Shown piece by piece: positions 7,748 through 16,042 of a DNA stretch of 37,817 nt. A program made the position numbers and the translations under genes. The first letter of the stretch is position 1; the number at the start of each line of letters is the position of its first letter. Under the pieces are notes generated by a model, which saw nothing but the letters and a program-made list of their open reading frames with translations, made no database searches and had not been told where the DNA came from. Source of the stretch: a virus; IMG/VR virus record IMGVR_UViG_3300029981_000029, positions 1 through 37,817 of that record; one strand, given 5' to 3'.

Positions 7748-7964
7748 AGTCTGCTGTTATTTTCAGCAAAGTTGCTTTAATCATTTATGGCTTGAAAAAA
7801 GTCTTTTTATCTACACTAAAAATTTCATGTTAAACACACGTATAATTTCTTAACTGCCAGTTATTTTCTCAGCATGAAAAGCTGATTTTTCTTTCTCTAA
7901 AAAAGCCTGAACCTTTGCTCATCAAACGTGTCGATTTTGACATCACACTTAATGAAAAAGACCA
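7748..7964. promoter_or_regulatory. Divergent late control region
   Basis: This 217-bp AT-rich gap separates the leftward packaging operon from the rightward capsid/tail operon, so promoters for both must lie here or upstream. I find no good TAnnTTTG on either strand, which would fit late promoters that need a phage activator, as in Mu (C protein). A short inverted match CAGCATGAAAAGCTG occurs near 7871-7885. No gene is seen. Confidence 0.5.
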
Positions 7965-9080
7965 ATGAGCAAAAGTTTGCAAGTAAAAGTTTTCGCTGAA
8001 GGAACCCAGGGACGGGTTGACATTATCGGACAAATTTCGGAATGGGGCCGCAATAACGCGGTTGACTTCCGTGCGAAATGCCAGGAGTTAAAAGATTCGG
8101 GTATTTCGACTTGTCACGTCTATTTAATGACTGTAGGTGGCGACTGTTTCCAGGCAAATGAAATCGTAAACATTTTGATTGACGTATTCGGTAGCTATAC
8201 CGGAGAAGGTGGAGCAATTGTAGCCAGTGCCGGAACATACATTGGCGTGAACGCAAAAAGCTTCATGATGGCTAAGAATGGTCAATACATGATCCACAAA
8301 CCAAGCGGTTGGATTGACGGTAACGAAACGGCGGTAGAAAACTACCTTAAGTTACTGCAAAACATGACCGTAACGTACTACGATGCTTATAAGGCCGTGT
8401 TGAAGAAACCCGAAAAAGAATTTAAGGCAAAATGGGAAGCCGGTGACATTTGGTTGACCGCCCAGGAGGCCAAAGATTGGGGGTTTGTGACTGACATTAA
8501 GGAGCCGGTTAAAATTGACCAGGAAACGGCTAGCGCTATTCAAAAAAGTGGATCGCCGATAGCAATAGCAACGACCGATATTATTGTTGAACCAAATTTA
8601 AATACTCAAATGGATGTAAGAATTATGGCTATTAGTCTCGGTATGGATGCGAATTCGACCGAAGCACAGGTTAATGCCCAGATTGCTGCGAATGCAACAA
8701 AGGCAAAAGACTACGATACCCTGAAGGCCGATAACGACCGAAAGAATCAGGAAGAAAAAGCGGCAAATATCAAGGCTGAACTTGATGCTGCTGAAAAGGA
8801 TAAACGCATTAAAGCGGACTCACGCCCTGCATGGCAGGCACAATTTGAAAAAGACTTTGAAGGAACAAAGGCTTTGTTGAGCGGACTGCAAGCTGTGGTT
8901 AAACCATTGTCATCAGGAATTAAAACCAGTGTTGATGGTAAGGGCGCTACTTACGAGGGTAAAACCTTTGAACAGCTTCAGGATGAAAATCCGGAGGCAC
9001 TTGCTGAACTGGAAGATAATAACCCGGAGGCTTACACGGCGTTGTTTGCTGACTGGAAGAAACGTAACAAAATTAAATAG
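7965..9080 (+). CDS. Prohead protease with C-terminal scaffold (ClpP-fold, Mu gpI/Z-like)
   Basis: A 371-residue protein. Residues 1-185 have the ClpP/S49-like fold used by head maturation proteases: VYLMTVGGDC, then GGAIVASAGT with Ser88 as likely nucleophile, and YMIHKPSG with His111. Residues 216-371 are polar, Ala/Lys/Glu-rich and helical, the usual look of a scaffold. In Mu the protease and scaffold share a reading frame with an internal start; here ATG at 8610 (Met216) could serve the same role. The protease removes scaffold during capsid maturation. The major capsid gene follows after 11 bp. Confidence 0.85.
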   Translation: MSKSLQVKVFAEGTQGRVDIIGQISEWGRNNAVDFRAKCQELKDSGISTCHVYLMTVGGDCFQANEIVNILIDVFGSYTGEGGAIVASAGTYIGVNAKSFMMAKNGQYMIHKPSGWIDGNETAVENYLKLLQNMTVTYYDAYKAVLKKPEKEFKAKWEAGDIWLTAQEAKDWGFVTDIKEPVKIDQETASAIQKSGSPIAIATTDIIVEPNLNTQMDVRIMAISLGMDANSTEAQVNAQIAANATKAKDYDTLKADNDRKNQEEKAANIKAELDAAEKDKRIKADSRPAWQAQFEKDFEGTKALLSGLQAVVKPLSSGIKTSVDGKGATYEGKTFEQLQDENPEALAELEDNNPEAYTALFADWKKRNKIK

Positions 9081-9091
9081 GAGGACTGAAT
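9081..9091 (+). promoter_or_regulatory. Strong Shine-Dalgarno before the capsid gene
   Basis: AGGAGG lies 9 bp before the capsid ATG at 9092. Most other starts in the window lack any purine-rich ribosome binding site and instead have AT-rich leaders, the norm in Bacteroidota. The exception falls on the most abundant virion protein, so it may raise its translation. Confidence 0.6.
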
Positions 9092-10021
9092 ATGCCAGCG
9101 TTAGTTGATGGTAATTATTTGAACCAATTTGTAGCTCCCCAGCTTTTGATGGAGTTGAAAAATTTTAAGGATGACTTTTTGAGCCAATTGCAAGGCGCGC
9201 CAATACAAGCCGTTACTGCTGATGGTATCCGCTTTAACAAGCTGATAAATAACGTAGGATTTTTGGTGGATAATACTGCTGAACTTACTCCAAAATCGAT
9301 GGCAGGTAAGAAAACCTTCGTGGAATGGGAAAAGTACGATACTGAACCGACTTCGGTTACTGACGCTGAAATTCGTTATTTGAATTTTGACAAACGGTCA
9401 GTTGTGAGAGTAAAACATATGGAAGCTTTAAAAATGGGTATCCGCGATCATGTACTCTGGAAACTTGCACCTGCCAACGCTTCGAGCGCAGATATGCCGG
9501 TAATGAGGACTACCGGCGCTACTGACGGAACCGGACGTTTGAGAATGCAATTTTCGGACGTGGTTAAGTATCTTGAGTTGATCAAGAAGCTGAACCTTCC
9601 GGATATGACTGCCCTGAACATGATACTGGCACCTGAGCATGAAACAGATTTGATTTTGGATCGTGACTCGGCCAAATACTTCGCTGATAAAAACATCTTT
9701 TTTGATGCTACGACCGGCAAAGTAAAATCAATCATGGGTTTCAATTTCTGGGGCAATAATGCTGTTTTGGCTTACAGTTCAGCAGGCGCTAAACTGGCTA
9801 AAGGAGCGGCTTTAGGATCTACCGACCGTGTAGCCTCGATGTTTTTCTACGCAAAAAATACGGTTTACCACATCGAAGCTGTGAAGATTCTTTACAGCCC
9901 TGAAACTCAGGATACAAAATCGGCTGATCCAACTTCAATATTCAGATTACAGACTTACGGGTTGATTGACCGGATTGAAGAATACGGCATGGGCGCGATT
10001 GTAAGCGGTATTGCTGAATAG
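9092..10021 (+). CDS. Major capsid protein (HK97 fold, Mu gpT-like)
   Basis: A 309-residue protein placed directly after the protease/scaffold gene. It has an N-terminal helical arm, a central mixed alpha/beta body and a C-terminal stretch (DRIEEYGMGAIV) that recalls the P-domain end of HK97-fold capsids. No signal peptide or membrane segment is present. Its size and position match major capsid proteins of Mu-like phages of Bacteroidota. It has the only strong Shine-Dalgarno in the window and is followed by a 13-bp hairpin that may set the capsid-to-tail transcript ratio. Confidence 0.85.
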   Translation: MPALVDGNYLNQFVAPQLLMELKNFKDDFLSQLQGAPIQAVTADGIRFNKLINNVGFLVDNTAELTPKSMAGKKTFVEWEKYDTEPTSVTDAEIRYLNFDKRSVVRVKHMEALKMGIRDHVLWKLAPANASSADMPVMRTTGATDGTGRLRMQFSDVVKYLELIKKLNLPDMTALNMILAPEHETDLILDRDSAKYFADKNIFFDATTGKVKSIMGFNFWGNNAVLAYSSAGAKLAKGAALGSTDRVASMFFYAKNTVYHIEAVKILYSPETQDTKSADPTSIFRLQTYGLIDRIEEYGMGAIVSGIAE

Positions 10022-10035
10022 TTATTTAACCTACA

Positions 10036-10079
10036 ACTCTTCCAAAGTCTTTATAATACTTGTAAAACTTTGGAAGAGT
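10036..10079 (+). terminator. Long hairpin after the capsid gene (attenuator candidate)
   Basis: ACTCTTCCAAAGT (10036-10048) and ACTTTGGAAGAGT (10067-10079) form a perfect 13-bp stem with an 18-nt loop. There is an A-run, not a T-run, downstream on the plus strand, so it is more likely a partial terminator or RNA-stability element than a full intrinsic terminator. It sits in the 73-bp gap between capsid and the next gene. Confidence 0.6.
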
Positions 10080-10094
10080 GTAAAAAAATCGACG

Positions 10095-10466
10095 ATGAAG
10101 ACACTTAATAAGGAAGAATTGAAGGCTGTAGCTTCCGATATTTTTGGACGCTACCCTAAAGCTGAAAAGGTTGCTGTTACAAGCGATGGAATGGCATTTA
10201 TTACCGATGAAGGTGAGAATGCTGTTAAGAATCACTCGAAGCGTAATACTTCGGGTAAAGAACTGGCAATTGCCCGTTTTACGCGTGATGAAATAGAGTC
10301 AGCAAGTAAAGATAAATCGATAAAAGAACTGATCGCAGAAATTGAATCGGCTACCGATGTAATGGTTGTTGATGCTTTATTGAACGCTGAAAATGCAGGC
10401 AAAAAGCGCAAATCGGTTATTGATGCTGCTGATAAGAAGTTGAAAGAACTCAAAACTGAAGCGTAA
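10095..10466 (+). CDS. Small lysine-rich head protein, hypothetical
   Basis: A 123-residue protein read from ATG 10095; an in-frame ATG at 10011 lies inside the capsid gene and the hairpin and is rejected. The sequence starts MKTLNKEELKAVASDIF and contains VTSDGMAFITDEGENA, then a charged helical C-terminus rich in Lys, Asp and Glu. Its place between capsid and sheath matches small head-completion or decoration proteins of Mu-like phages, but no motif decides. Its stop overlaps the start of the sheath gene (TAATG). Confidence 0.65.
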   Translation: MKTLNKEELKAVASDIFGRYPKAEKVAVTSDGMAFITDEGENAVKNHSKRNTSGKELAIARFTRDEIESASKDKSIKELIAEIESATDVMVVDALLNAENAGKKRKSVIDAADKKLKELKTEA

Positions 10467-11689
10467 TGAGTTTCCAGGGAACAAAAGTAAATAAAATGAA
10501 CGGCGGACTTGGACGTACATCCGGGACTGACCGTGTTATTTGCCTGATTGCCGGGATGACTCAGGTGGGTGACCTTGCTTACAATACAGCCAAAGAATTG
10601 CTGGATATCAATGCAGTGGAGAAACTTGGAATTACAGCCTCTACCGATGATACCAACAGCGAATTGCTGTATTATCACCTATCGGAAATGTTCAGGCTGG
10701 CCCCGGAATTCACTTTCTGGTTGATTCCGGTGGATAAGACCAAGACTGTAGCGGCCCTGGTTGCCGATGCTGATCTGAAAGCTGCTATTCGCGGCATTAA
10801 AGGCATCAATGTATTAGGCATTTCGGGACTGGCTACACCAGTTGCATCGGCTTTGGTTGATGCTGTGGCCTTGCAAAGCCTGGTAACATCGTTCATGGCC
10901 GAATACCTGTACATCGACGGTATTATCGTTGAAGGTGTAGGCGCTGCTGTAGCTATTGAGGTTTCGGATTATCCTGACTTACGCACTGTTACAGCCCCAA
11001 ACATTGGCTATGTGGTTGGACAAGATCCTTCCGTGGCTGAATTGAATGCTGGATACGTAAAACGCGCCGCTATTGGTACTGCTTTAGGCTCGATTGCCGT
11101 GCGTAAAATTCATGAAGATATCGGCTCTGTCGATATTGAAGAAAAACCACGCACGCGCAGAGGTGAAGAAAACTACTCGCTGACTGATGAAGCATTGGGA
11201 CGCTGGCTTTCGGCTGCATTAAGCGACGGTACCGGCTTTGAAACCTTAACCGAAGCTGAACAAAAGTCACTGACCGCTAAAGGCTGGATGTATGTCGGAT
11301 CGTTTGCCAATTATCCGGGCTTTTACTGGAATGGTTGCCCAACGGCTGTGAGTAAAAACAGCGACTATGCTTATTTCAATTTTAACTGCATCTGGAACAA
11401 AGCAGCTCGGATTATCCGGAATACGCTGATACCACGCATACGCTCGAAAGTACCTACCGATCCGGCAACCGGCTACCTTAAAAGTACCTGGATTGCAGGT
11501 TGTGAGAGTTCGGTTAACGCCGCTCTGAACGCAATGGTTTCGGCTGGCAATATTGAAGGTAAGGACGTGTACATTAACCCGGCTCAGGCCATTAGCGAAG
11601 AAACGCCGCTTGAAGTTAAATGCAAGTTGGTTGTTGGACGAATTGTGCATGAATTCAGCGTTGACTTAGGTTTAATAAATAATCTGTAA
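10466..11689 (+). CDS. Tail sheath protein (DUF2586-like)
   Basis: A 407-residue protein with the composition and order of contractile-tail sheaths: an N-terminal region with GTDRVICLIAGMTQVG, a central variable part, and a C-terminal domain with NTLIPRIRSKVPTDPATGYL and DVYINPAQAISEETPLEVKCKLV. These features fit the DUF2586 sheath-like family of Bacteroidota phages. It is followed after 4 bp by the tube gene, the standard sheath-tube order. The protein surrounds the tube and contracts at infection. Confidence 0.8.
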   Translation: MSFQGTKVNKMNGGLGRTSGTDRVICLIAGMTQVGDLAYNTAKELLDINAVEKLGITASTDDTNSELLYYHLSEMFRLAPEFTFWLIPVDKTKTVAALVADADLKAAIRGIKGINVLGISGLATPVASALVDAVALQSLVTSFMAEYLYIDGIIVEGVGAAVAIEVSDYPDLRTVTAPNIGYVVGQDPSVAELNAGYVKRAAIGTALGSIAVRKIHEDIGSVDIEEKPRTRRGEENYSLTDEALGRWLSAALSDGTGFETLTEAEQKSLTAKGWMYVGSFANYPGFYWNGCPTAVSKNSDYAYFNFNCIWNKAARIIRNTLIPRIRSKVPTDPATGYLKSTWIAGCESSVNAALNAMVSAGNIEGKDVYINPAQAISEETPLEVKCKLVVGRIVHEFSVDLGLINNL

Positions 11690-11693
11690 CGAC

Positions 11694-12128
11694 ATGGCAA
11701 CAGCAAGTAGTTTAATTAACAAGTTTGGTAAGATGGCAGGATGGAATTCTGTCACCTTAAACATGCTGGGTCGCGATGTTGAAGCTATCACGGCCATTGC
11801 TTACGATGATTCGGTTGAGAAGGAAAACGTGTATGGAGCCGGAAAGTTCCCGGTTGGACGTGGTGAAGGAAACTACGCGGCAAAGGCTTCGATCACCATA
11901 TTGAAGGAGGAGGTAAACGCGCTTCAGAATTCGTTGCCTCCAACGATGGGTCTTGACTCAATTGCTCCTTTTCCGATCGTGGTTGAATATGAATACAATG
12001 GCTTTAAGAAAAAAGACATTATTCACAATTGCGAATTCAAAGGCAATGGCGTTGATGTGAAGCAAAATGACAAATCGATCGCAACCAAATTTGATTTGGT
12101 GGTGAGCCATATTTGGTGGAACGTGTAG
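11694..12128 (+). CDS. Tail tube protein
   Basis: A 144-residue protein, the usual size of Mu/P2 tube proteins. It is beta-rich with a helix NALQNSLPPTMGLDS in the middle and closing strands DLVVSHIWW. It lies directly behind the sheath gene and ahead of the chaperone and tape-measure genes. Tube proteins stack as hexamers around the tape measure to form the inner channel. The call rests on size, position and predicted secondary structure. Confidence 0.75.
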   Translation: MATASSLINKFGKMAGWNSVTLNMLGRDVEAITAIAYDDSVEKENVYGAGKFPVGRGEGNYAAKASITILKEEVNALQNSLPPTMGLDSIAPFPIVVEYEYNGFKKKDIIHNCEFKGNGVDVKQNDKSIATKFDLVVSHIWWNV

Positions 12129-12221
12129 CCATTTACGATTTAATTATTTACGATTTACTATTCAAAACCAGAATATGCTCCGGAGAGGATTCATGCTGAT
12201 GTATATGGAGCCTCCTCCGAC

Positions 12222-12264
12222 AAAGGCCGCCAAAAGCCATGTACGCATGTACATGGCGGCCTTT
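12222..12264 (+). terminator. Hairpin between tube and chaperone genes
   Basis: AAAGGCC (12222-12228) can pair with GGCCTTT (12258-12264) enclosing a second, 9-bp stem GCCATGTAC/GTACATGGC (12236-12244, 12249-12257). An alternative pairs 11 bp of the outer arms. There is no T tract, so partial termination or processing is more likely than full termination. It lies in the 185-bp spacer upstream of the chaperone start at 12314. Confidence 0.5.
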
Positions 12265-12313
12265 ATTCCAAAGTTCAAAGTTTCAATTTTTCAATAATCT
12301 AAAAATTACAATT

Positions 12314-12982
12314 ATGAAATTTTCTTTTCGTGTTTTGATGGGATGCTTAATCCTATTGTGTGTGAGTATTATTTCGGCAACTGTACAGGCCGATCCGGTG
12401 GCAGCCGGTGCGTTTTTGAAAGATAACGCCGTTTACCTGATGGCCGGGCCAGCCATCGTTAGTGCAAGCATTACACCTGAATTGATCAATGATCTGAAGG
12501 TGAAGTATGGCCGAATAAAGCTGATTACCGTGGTGGTGGAATCGCCGGTTTATGACATTGATGACATGGCGTTCAGTGATCGGGTTCTGTTTAAACAGCT
12601 TGGAATTGACTTTGCGACAATAGTTAACAATGAACTAAGCCTTGAAGATCGGTTAAAACCACTGAATGAACTGACCCTATTGCGTGATGACAAAGAGAAA
12701 GGCGCTATTGCTGCTGAACTATTTAGTAAATATTCGGGAAAAGTGATAGAGGAAGGTGAACAATACCAGTTCCTTATTAAGCGTCCGGATCGTGGGTTAA
12801 TTAAGATGTTGCTTCCATTGGCTGAAGCTAAAAAGATTGATGAATTTGCAGAAAAGGCCGCTAAGAACCTGATTGTTGGCGGTGATATGGAAGCGTTGGA
12901 GGATGGTATTGTTTACATGGGTGTTGTTTCGCAACTGCGCCAGATGATTTCTCCGGCGCAAAGTTTTTTATCAAAAGCGTAG
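12314..12982 (+). CDS. Tail assembly chaperone, zero-frame product (lambda G / P2 E analogue)
   Basis: A 222-residue protein lying between tube and tape-measure genes. The central part (IKLITVVVESPVYDID, then GEQYQFLIKRPDRGLIKMLLPLAEAKKIDEFA) is soluble, charged and fits tail chaperones. Near its end the mRNA has the slippery heptamer T TTT TTA at 12964-12970 in the correct phase, after which the -1 frame stays open to 13206. The chosen start at 12314 gives an N-terminal stretch MKFSFRVLMGCLILLCVSII that looks like a signal peptide, odd for a cytoplasmic chaperone; a start upstream at 12239 would run through a hairpin. A later internal start may be the real one. Confidence 0.75.
   Translation: MKFSFRVLMGCLILLCVSIISATVQADPVAAGAFLKDNAVYLMAGPAIVSASITPELINDLKVKYGRIKLITVVVESPVYDIDDMAFSDRVLFKQLGIDFATIVNNELSLEDRLKPLNELTLLRDDKEKGAIAAELFSKYSGKVIEEGEQYQFLIKRPDRGLIKMLLPLAEAKKIDEFAEKAAKNLIVGGDMEALEDGIVYMGVVSQLRQMISPAQSFLSKA
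12964..12970 (+). promoter_or_regulatory. Programmed -1 ribosomal frameshift site (T TTT TTA)
   Basis: The heptamer lies so that zero-frame codons are TTT (12965-12967) and TTA (12968-12970), the exact X XXY YYZ arrangement. After a -1 slip decoding continues ATC AAA AGC in the other frame. Conserved frameshifting at this place, between tube and tape-measure genes, is established for many long-tailed phages. No convincing downstream pseudoknot was resolved by eye. Confidence 0.8.
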
Positions 12983-13206
12983 AGCGCAATAGAATCGGTG
13001 AAAACGACTTTATCCAGGAGGCGGATGCTATAATCAGAAAAGAATATGGCATTGATCCAGACTCGCTGGATGATAAAAAGTGGTGTAAGCTCTACGCAGA
13101 ATACCTGCACATCAACAAACTCAATCATTTAAACATTAAAACGGCTTTTATAGCTGCCATTTCGGAGGTTTTAAGCAATGTCAACAACAACTCAATGGAT
13201 ACTTGA
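12970..13206 (+). CDS. Frameshift extension of the tail chaperone (GT / E' analogue)
   Basis: Read in the -1 frame from 12970, about 78 codons run open to TGA at 13204-13206, giving a charged Lys/Glu/Asp-rich segment with KEYGIDPDSLDDKKWCKLYAEYLH in its middle. It has no good start codon of its own, overlaps the tape-measure start at 13178, and its content is protein-like. Together with the zero-frame part it makes a fusion of about 297 residues. In lambda the equivalent GT domain recruits the tape measure. Confidence 0.75.
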   Translation: MKSVERNRIGENDFIQEADAIIRKEYGIDPDSLDDKKWCKLYAEYLHINKLNHLNIKTAFIAAISEVLSNVNNNSMDT

Positions 13207-15226
13207 ACTTGTAGATAAGATTACGGGACCTATGAAGGACGTAATCAGCTCGAGCGAAAAGGCTGCAAAAGGGGTTGATGCCATTGGCGATAAAGCTGAA
13301 GAAAGCGGTAAGAAGCTAAAAGGAATGTCGGCAATTGATCTGTTCGCGATCAACGATGCCGTTCAGAATATTGCGAATGAATTTGACAAACTCAATGCTC
13401 CAGGCGCAACATTTAATGCGCAGCTAAAAGATTTAGAAGCCTTGACCGGGGTTTCCGGTGACGCGCTTGATGAGCTTGGAGATAAAGGCCGTGCCACCGC
13501 CAAAATTTTTGGCGGTGATGCCTCGGCCATGCTTGAGAGTTACAAAGGTGTTCTTTCGCGTTTTGGACCTGATATCGCAAAAAATCAGGATGCACTTGAT
13601 TTGATGGGTCGCGACATTGCCACTCTCAGCAAGGGAATGAAAAACGATGCGGTTGGTGCGATGGATGCGCTAACCACGTCGATGCTTCAGTTTGGGGTTG
13701 ACCTGAGTGATCCGATGAAAGCAGCCCAGGAAATGACAACCATGATGAACGTTATGGCTGCCGGTGCATACGAAGGCGCTGCCGAAATTAGTCCCATTTC
13801 GGAAGCTTTAAAAGTGGCTGGCGTTCAGGCATTGAGTAGCAAAGTGAGCTTTATTGAAGTAAATGCAGCTATACAGGCTATGGCACAGGGTGGTAAATAT
13901 GGCGCTGAAGCCGGTACCGCGTTGCGCAATGTGCTGGGTAAAATGGCCGGTATTGATGTAGTACCTAAAGAAGCGGCTGAAAAGCTGAAGGCATTGGGCG
14001 TTAACTACGACATTGTTTCGGACAAAACATTGCCATTTACCACACGTTTGCGTGAGCTGAAGAAAGCCCAGGGTGATTCGACCATCATGGCGCAAATTTT
14101 TGGTGTTGAGAATTCGGCAGCCGCTGAAATATTGCTTCGGTCGGCTGATTACCAGGATACGCTTCAGCGTAAAATTACAGGAACTAATAAAGCAACAGAA
14201 CAGGCAGCCATTGTGATGGATAGTTATAACGAGAAAATGAATCGTTGGAAAGCCTGGTTTAATGATATTAAGATCGGCATGTTTGGTTTCACCTCTTCAA
14301 TTACCCCATTTGTTGACGGACTGGCAGGAACGGTAATGGTATTTGCGAACTTTTCAAACGCCAGGACTGGCGTTGTTCTGCTGTTTGATACCCTTAAAAC
14401 CATGCCGGTGATTGGTAAAATTTTCACTACGGGAAGTATGTTGATTTCTGGTGGATTTGGAATGATTGGTACGGCAGCAAAGGCAATGAGTATGACTGTT
14501 TACAGCATTCCTTTCTTTGGCTGGATTATGGCCGCTATAGCCGGATTGGTTGCTTTAGGCACCTATTTTTACAATACTTCAGCAACCTTCAGGGGCTTTT
14601 TGTGGGGCTTGTGGGATGCCGTAAAAACTGTTTTTGGTGGTGTATGGAAGTTTATAAAGGAGATAGGTGAAGGTATTTTAATCATATTGAGAGGTGTTTT
14701 TGATCCACTCAGTTGGTTTGACTCTAACTATTCTTTTTCAGCCGGGTTTAAAAAAATAGGAGAAGCGGCGACCAACTATGGTAGGGAAATTGGTGAAGCA
14801 TTTGGGAAAGGCAGACAAGAAGGAATGGAGGACTTTTATAATGCACACCCAGATAAACGACCGAAAACAGAGACTGATTTTGGAGTGCCTTATGCCAACA
14901 GTGGTAATCAAGGTGTATTTGTTTTTAAGGCAGCTACCTTTCAAATGTTTCCTGATGATAATAGCACCAAGATTCCGTTACGGCCAAACCCTTCGCCAAA
15001 AATCAAGCCGGGAGACCTTGATCCGAAAAAGACAGGCACACCAGCCGCTGAACTGAATGGTTCAGGATCATCCTCCGGAATAAAGAATATCAACCAGCGG
15101 ATAGACATTAAGCAATATTTTAACATTAGCAGTGACTCTAACAAGGCAGATTTTGAGGCCATTGCTGAAAAAGTTGTAAGAGTTATTAACGATAAACTGA
15201 GCGACGGAATGGTCGCAATGTCATGA
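13178..15226 (+). CDS. Tail tape measure protein
   Basis: A 682-residue protein. Residues 1-100 are helical and coiled-coil-like; residues 70-330 match the phage tape-measure core (ALTTSMLQFGVDLSDPMKA, FIEVNAAIQAMAQGGKYGAEAGTALRNVL); residues about 385-490 are strongly hydrophobic with Gly-rich segments (GMIGTAAKAM, FFGWIMAAIAGLVALGTY) that suit membrane insertion at DNA ejection; the tail end is Pro/Asn-rich. By the general rule of about 0.15 nm per residue, a tail of about 100 nm is expected. The start overlaps the frameshift product. Confidence 0.9.
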   Translation: MSTTTQWILELVDKITGPMKDVISSSEKAAKGVDAIGDKAEESGKKLKGMSAIDLFAINDAVQNIANEFDKLNAPGATFNAQLKDLEALTGVSGDALDELGDKGRATAKIFGGDASAMLESYKGVLSRFGPDIAKNQDALDLMGRDIATLSKGMKNDAVGAMDALTTSMLQFGVDLSDPMKAAQEMTTMMNVMAAGAYEGAAEISPISEALKVAGVQALSSKVSFIEVNAAIQAMAQGGKYGAEAGTALRNVLGKMAGIDVVPKEAAEKLKALGVNYDIVSDKTLPFTTRLRELKKAQGDSTIMAQIFGVENSAAAEILLRSADYQDTLQRKITGTNKATEQAAIVMDSYNEKMNRWKAWFNDIKIGMFGFTSSITPFVDGLAGTVMVFANFSNARTGVVLLFDTLKTMPVIGKIFTTGSMLISGGFGMIGTAAKAMSMTVYSIPFFGWIMAAIAGLVALGTYFYNTSATFRGFLWGLWDAVKTVFGGVWKFIKEIGEGILIILRGVFDPLSWFDSNYSFSAGFKKIGEAATNYGREIGEAFGKGRQEGMEDFYNAHPDKRPKTETDFGVPYANSGNQGVFVFKAATFQMFPDDNSTKIPLRPNPSPKIKPGDLDPKKTGTPAAELNGSGSSSGIKNINQRIDIKQYFNISSDSNKADFEAIAEKVVRVINDKLSDGMVAMS

Positions 15227-15227
15227 G

Positions 15228-15266
15228 AAGCCCCACCCAAACCCTCCCCGAAGGAGAGGGCTTAAA
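15228..15266 (+). repeat. GC-rich palindromic REP-like repeat, copy 1 (diverged)
   Basis: AAGCCC...CCAAACCCTCCCC then a GGAGAGGGCTTAA arm forms an imperfect hairpin of the same design as the copies at 19756, 19841 and 26028. It lies in the spacer between the tape-measure gene and the next gene. Such elements are widespread in Bacteroidota spacers and are usually linked to host REP/RAYT systems. Confidence 0.65.
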
Positions 15267-15316
15267 AAGCTTTGAATGAGATATTGAAAATTAAGGATTA
15301 AAGATTAAGGATTATT

Positions 15317-16042
15317 ATGACGGAATATACACCAAGCATATTAGATCAACGGCCACCAATCGACACTGGCTATGTAAGTAGGCTGCTGAGCGATGTGTTT
15401 GGCGTTGAATCGCCGGTTTATATGCCGTGGTTCCTGGAACGGACTTATAAAGCCCCTCCCTATACCGATGTGAAGGAAGGAACGTCGCCAAATGGATTGG
15501 CACAGGCTTTTAGTGGTGTGGAAGTTTTGAACCGGGATGTTGACTATGATAACGCCCCGGTACGGTTTGGCCAAAAAACATTCGGCACTTTTATATTAAA
15601 AGGCGCAGCTTATAAAGTATGGGATTACCGTGGAACCCTACAGGATGTTGAAATGAGAGAATTGTTAATGCCATTGGCTACGTTGGTCGAATTTTCGCGC
15701 CCTAAAGTGGTTACCAAAACGCCCACAACCGGAGGTATTGGTTCGGTTAAAGAGATTTATGGCATGGATGACTGGAGTATTTCGATTTCCGGGATAATCC
15801 TCCCGGATAACTTGAATCCGTTTACGCAACAAACGGTTTGGGAGCAAATGGAAGCCATACAATTGTTTCACGAAATTGCCGGGAGCATTGAAGTTGTAGG
15901 CCAGTTGTTTGAACAGCGCCATATATCAAGAATAGTTACCGAAAGCCTGAAGTTTTCGCCTGTTCAGGGTAAACCAAATATGATGCAATACAGCATTGAG
16001 GCTGTGAGTGATGGTGATTTTTTATTAACTGAAACGGCATGA
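15317..16042 (+). CDS. Tail/baseplate protein (DUF6046-like position)
   Basis: A 241-residue protein following the tape measure and overlapping the start of the hub gene by 4 bp. It is a mixed alpha/beta protein with conserved-looking segments VVTKTPTTGGIGSVKEIYGMDDWSI and GKPNMMQYSIEAVSDGDF. The pattern of a central 'G.VKE' block and a C-terminal 'D' strand resembles the DUF6046 family of Bacteroidota Mu-like phages, placed where Mu encodes gpN/gpP. Probable baseplate or tail-tip role; the assignment is by order and family impression. Confidence 0.6.
   Translation: MTEYTPSILDQRPPIDTGYVSRLLSDVFGVESPVYMPWFLERTYKAPPYTDVKEGTSPNGLAQAFSGVEVLNRDVDYDNAPVRFGQKTFGTFILKGAAYKVWDYRGTLQDVEMRELLMPLATLVEFSRPKVVTKTPTTGGIGSVKEIYGMDDWSISISGIILPDNLNPFTQQTVWEQMEAIQLFHEIAGSIEVVGQLFEQRHISRIVTESLKFSPVQGKPNMMQYSIEAVSDGDFLLTETA

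Noticed and set aside
12239-12313. Upstream start for the chaperone gene
   Set aside because: It lies in a hairpin and adds a low-quality sequence; 12314 is better, although even that start is uncertain.
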